DNA of 9,004 nt, from the NCBI GenBank assembly GCA_020200995.1, contig JAIVHQ010000043.1, positions 1 to 9,004 on the forward strand. The letters are read 5' to 3'. A program made the position numbers and the translations under genes. Below, piece after piece: positions 6,908 through 9,004 of this stretch. This DNA comes from Flavobacteriales bacterium (GTDB lineage: Bacteria > Bacteroidota > Bacteroidia > Flavobacteriales_D > Cryomorphaceae). Numbering within the stretch: the first letter of the stretch is position 1; every line of letters begins with the position of its first letter. Below the pieces are notes generated by a model, which worked only from the letters and a program-made list of their open reading frames with translations, made no database searches and was not told where the DNA came from.

Positions 6908-7561
6908 ATGTCCCGTCTTATTGCTCCCTCCATTCTCGCCGCTGATTTTGCCCGACTGGGTGAAGAAATTGACATGATCAACCGCTCTGATGCCGACTGG
7001 TTTCACATCGATGTGATGGACGGGGTTTTTGTTCCAAATATTTCCTTTGGCTTTCCAGTGATGGACGCCGTGTACAAACGCGCTACCAAGCCCCTCGACG
7101 TTCACCTGATGATTGTCGATCCCGACCGCTATGTTTCCCAATTTGCGAAAGCCGGCGCCCACGTTATCACCGTGCATTACGAGGCCTGTACCCACTTGCA
7201 CCGCACAGTGCAGGCCATTCAGGCAGAAGGTGTGAAGGCAGGTGTTTCGCTCAATCCCCACACCCCTGTTTCTGCACTTGAGGATATCATCGCCGACCTC
7301 GACCTCGTCCTCATTATGTCGGTTAATCCCGGCTACGGTGGTCAAAAATTTATCGAAAATACATACGACAAGGTCGCTCGTTTGAAAACACTCATCACCG
7401 AAAAAAAATCGAAGGCCGTGATTGAGATAGACGGCGGGGTAAATGCCTCAAATGCGGCGCGGCTCTATGAGAGCGGGGCAGATGTGCTTGTAGCGGGCAA
7501 TGCCGTATTTGCAGCCGAAGATCCGGAAGCGGCTATTACTGCGATAAAGGGAGAAAAATAG
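6908..7561 (+). CDS. rpe: Ribulose-phosphate 3-epimerase
   Basis: Rpe interconverts D-ribulose 5-phosphate and D-xylulose 5-phosphate in the non-oxidative pentose phosphate pathway, using a metal-dependent TIM barrel in the cytoplasm. The 217 residues match the usual length. APSILAADF at 6-14 opens the first strand. The metal and catalytic residues are visible: His33 and Asp35 in HIDVMDG, His66 in DVHLM and Asp175 in IDGGVN. MSVNPGYGGQKFI at 137-149 is the active-site/phosphate loop, and ADVLVAGNAVF at 191-201 completes the phosphate site. The ATG at 6908 gives MSRLIAPSIL; an in-frame TTG at 6842 is rejected because the extension would translate the rpoD terminator hairpin. The leader is A-rich with no Shine-Dalgarno sequence. 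Its TAG stop overlaps the first bases of the inverted repeat at 7559, and the next gene is convergent. Confidence 0.97.
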   Translation: MSRLIAPSILAADFARLGEEIDMINRSDADWFHIDVMDGVFVPNISFGFPVMDAVYKRATKPLDVHLMIVDPDRYVSQFAKAGAHVITVHYEACTHLHRTVQAIQAEGVKAGVSLNPHTPVSALEDIIADLDLVLIMSVNPGYGGQKFIENTYDKVARLKTLITEKKSKAVIEIDGGVNASNAARLYESGADVLVAGNAVFAAEDPEAAITAIKGEK

Positions 7562-7819
7562 TGGCTGTCCATAAAGTCAAGTGGCGGAATCATAAAGTTC
7601 GATAAGCAACTCATAAGACCAAGTCTTTAGATCAAGCCAAAGGCATGAAAGAATGCATAGGCGCACGCAGTTCTAAAAAAAACTGCCCGACCTTTGACAG
7701 GGTTTTAACAGCAAGTCCTTGGAACAAGCCAAAGGCATGGGCAGATCGCAGATCAAGTCCTTAGATCAAGTCACGGGCATGACAGCATGCATGATAGTGG
7801 ACTTTGTGGAGAGCCACTA
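7559..7819. repeat. Convergent intergenic stretch bounded by 20-bp inverted repeats, MITE-like
   Basis: 7559-7578 and 7800-7819 are inverted copies matching at 18 of 20 positions; the left arm reads TAGTGGCTGTCCATAAAGTC. Together they span the whole gap between the two convergent genes. The left arm starts on the rpe stop codon, and the right arm ends one base before the stop codon of the minus-strand gene. TA dinucleotides lie at both outer ends, consistent with, but far too short to prove, a TA target duplication. No transposase or other open frame lies inside. It may be a miniature inverted-repeat element, a bidirectional terminator or a structured 3' region. Confidence 0.55.
7620..7781 (+). 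repeat. Three imperfect 28-bp direct repeats
   Basis: Copies lie at 7620-7647, 7712-7739 and 7754-7781, each beginning CAAGTC and ending GGCATG. Copies one and two differ at 3 of 28 positions, and copies one and three at 4 of 28. Likeness between copies one and three continues for about 13-15 bases past the unit, through an ATGCAT core. Spacers are 64 and 14 bases, so the array is irregular and not CRISPR-like. All three sit inside the inverted-repeat-bounded stretch between rpe and the minus-strand gene. Function is unknown. Confidence 0.7.
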
Positions 7820-9004
7820 CTATATGGATTCGACGTACTCCCGCAGGTAACTATACTTCTCCGTCAGTTCACCACCGAGGGTGGTTTCTTTGGCGCCTTC
7901 GATCACGTCGCTGTGCGATTTTCCGAGCAATTCGGGGAAAATATTGTCGATGAGTTCTTGCCCGAAATCTTCCGAAGCGTCTTTCGGCAGCTCGCAGGGC
8001 AGGTTGTCTACCGCCATCACTCCGATGCTGTCTCCGTCCATGAAGTCGGTTTCCTTTTCGCTGAGCGGATTATAGCCGTAAAGCGGATCTTCGATGGTAG
8101 ATGGCCGCAATGTAGAAGCAACCGGCCCGTCGATGTCGCAGCTGATGTCAGCCACCATTTTAATGCTGAATTTTCCTTTGGCGGCATCTTCCCGAGTGAA
8201 AATATAGGGTGCCCGCTCGTCCCAGTAATGGCATGATACGTACATGTCGGCCATTTCCGCAAAACGCATAAAGTCGGAATCAAACCGTTCGGGGTGATCG
8301 TAAAACTCTTTATTGTCGAAGCTGCTCCCGTCTTTTTTCTTGTTGTAATGCGCAACCCCTAGTTGTGTGAATACGGGCTTTGTGATTTTCTTTCCGACAA
8401 ACTCTTCCGGAGTGACAGCAGGTAGTTGAATTGACGAAAGGATTTCAAGAGCTCCGCCTGCCACGCGTCCGTTTCCTGTGATTACGAGTTTAAATCCATT
8501 TGGAAATTTCACTTTTTTCAATTCATTTTCCACTTCTTTTCTGTCCTCGCATTCATGTGCTGCTTTGAGCGTGTAGAGCCCGAATTTTTTCCCCAGGCCA
8601 AGGAGACCGTTGTAACAACCCACGATGCCGGCATACCTGCCGAAGCCTATAAGCCGTTTGCCGCTTTTGGCTGTCAGCAGCTCGTAATCAATGAGGCTGA
8701 TCTTTTTTCCAAGGATGGCCTGGAGCAATCCGCGGTTGTACGGCTGCTTTTTATAGGTATGCGAAAAGAAGAAATATGTTTTTTCGGGGATCAGCATCTC
8801 CACGGGCACTTCTTTGACGCCCATGAGGATGTCGCAATGCGAAAGATCATCGCGCAAAGGGATTCCCTCTGCCGCATATGCTGAGTCGGGTATGGCTCGG
8901 ATGGCGCTCGGCTGCACGAATATTTCCGTTTCGGGAAACCTCTTGATCACCTCTTTGCACTGGGCAGGTGTGAGTGGTACACGCTTGTCGGGAGGATTTT
9001 TTCC
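7820..9004 (-). CDS. NAD(P)-dependent oxidoreductase of the saccharopine dehydrogenase / alanine dehydrogenase-transhydrogenase N-terminal fold; 5' end outside window
   Basis: The frame is open to the right edge and encodes 394 visible residues ending EYVESI. Residues before the GTG at 8950 read GKNPPDKRVPLTPAQCKE, a typical N-terminal motif of this family, so the true start lies beyond 9004 by probably about ten codons. The order fits LYS1-like saccharopine dehydrogenases: an N-terminal domain with Lys64 in GVKEVP and His82 in FFFSHTYKKQP, which align with the catalytic Lys/His pair of the yeast enzyme; then GKRLIGFGRYAGIVG; then a Rossmann nucleotide-binding loop TGNGRVAGG at about 176-184. 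Alanine dehydrogenases share the Lys/His pair, so the substrate is not settled. Bacteroidota usually make lysine through diaminopimelate, so a role in lysine breakdown or with another amino acid is possible. The gene is convergent with rpe; its promoter is outside the window. Confidence 0.85.
   Translation of the reverse strand, partial: GKNPPDKRVPLTPAQCKEVIKRFPETEIFVQPSAIRAIPDSAYAAEGIPLRDDLSHCDILMGVKEVPVEMLIPEKTYFFFSHTYKKQPYNRGLLQAILGKKISLIDYELLTAKSGKRLIGFGRYAGIVGCYNGLLGLGKKFGLYTLKAAHECEDRKEVENELKKVKFPNGFKLVITGNGRVAGGALEILSSIQLPAVTPEEFVGKKITKPVFTQLGVAHYNKKKDGSSFDNKEFYDHPERFDSDFMRFAEMADMYVSCHYWDERAPYIFTREDAAKGKFSIKMVADISCDIDGPVASTLRPSTIEDPLYGYNPLSEKETDFMDGDSIGVMAVDNLPCELPKDASEDFGQELIDNIFPELLGKSHSDVIEGAKETTLGGELTEKYSYLREYVESI

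Noticed and set aside
7620..7781. CRISPR array
   Set aside because: Only three diverged repeats with spacers of 64 and 14 bases and no cas genes; this does not fit a CRISPR array.
8948..8950. GTG as the start of the minus-strand dehydrogenase
   Set aside because: Eighteen further in-frame residues to the window edge contain the conserved RVPLTP motif, so the protein begins beyond 9004.

Overview
The window looks like a chromosomal segment of a Bacteroidota bacterium, probably Flavobacteriales-like, although the rank below phylum is inference. The signs are a 289-residue primary sigma factor with no region 1.1, an outer-membrane assembly protein of the TamL type, two TAnnTTTG-type -7 promoter elements (a third candidate has one mismatch), and no usable Shine-Dalgarno sequence at any of the five visible start codons. 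Base composition is close to even and similar throughout. There is no sign of a phage, a plasmid or a defence island. The coding content is core housekeeping.

Layout from left to right: (1) the 3' part of a BamA/TamA-family outer-membrane protein gene, open from the left edge. Its reading frame breaks at about 1829, and its true C-terminal tail lies in another frame up to 1986, so a segment of the barrel is missing. (2) A 1987-2299 non-coding element bounded by a 30-bp imperfect inverted repeat with nested stems. (3) accD (acetyl-CoA carboxylase beta), with its own -7 element. (4) rpsO (ribosomal protein S15), with a -7 element just after the accD stop and a clear intrinsic terminator. (5) pnp (polynucleotide phosphorylase), followed by a large hairpin. 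(6) rpoD/sigA (primary sigma factor), with an intrinsic terminator. (7) rpe (ribulose-phosphate 3-epimerase), whose candidate promoter sits directly on the end of that terminator. (8) A 261-bp convergent intergenic stretch bounded by 20-bp inverted repeats and holding three 28-bp direct repeats. (9) On the minus strand, a saccharopine/alanine dehydrogenase-like oxidoreductase that runs off the right edge.

The genes do not form one pathway. rpsO, pnp and rpoD cover translation, RNA turnover and transcription initiation. accD and rpe serve fatty-acid synthesis and the pentose phosphate pathway. Terminators or hairpins after rpsO, pnp and rpoD, together with separate -7 elements, suggest mostly single-gene transcription units.

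The parts that deserve attention are non-coding or broken: the disrupted TamL gene, the potentially structured RNA element between it and accD, and the inverted-repeat-bounded stretch between rpe and the dehydrogenase. I found no convincing new multi-gene system.
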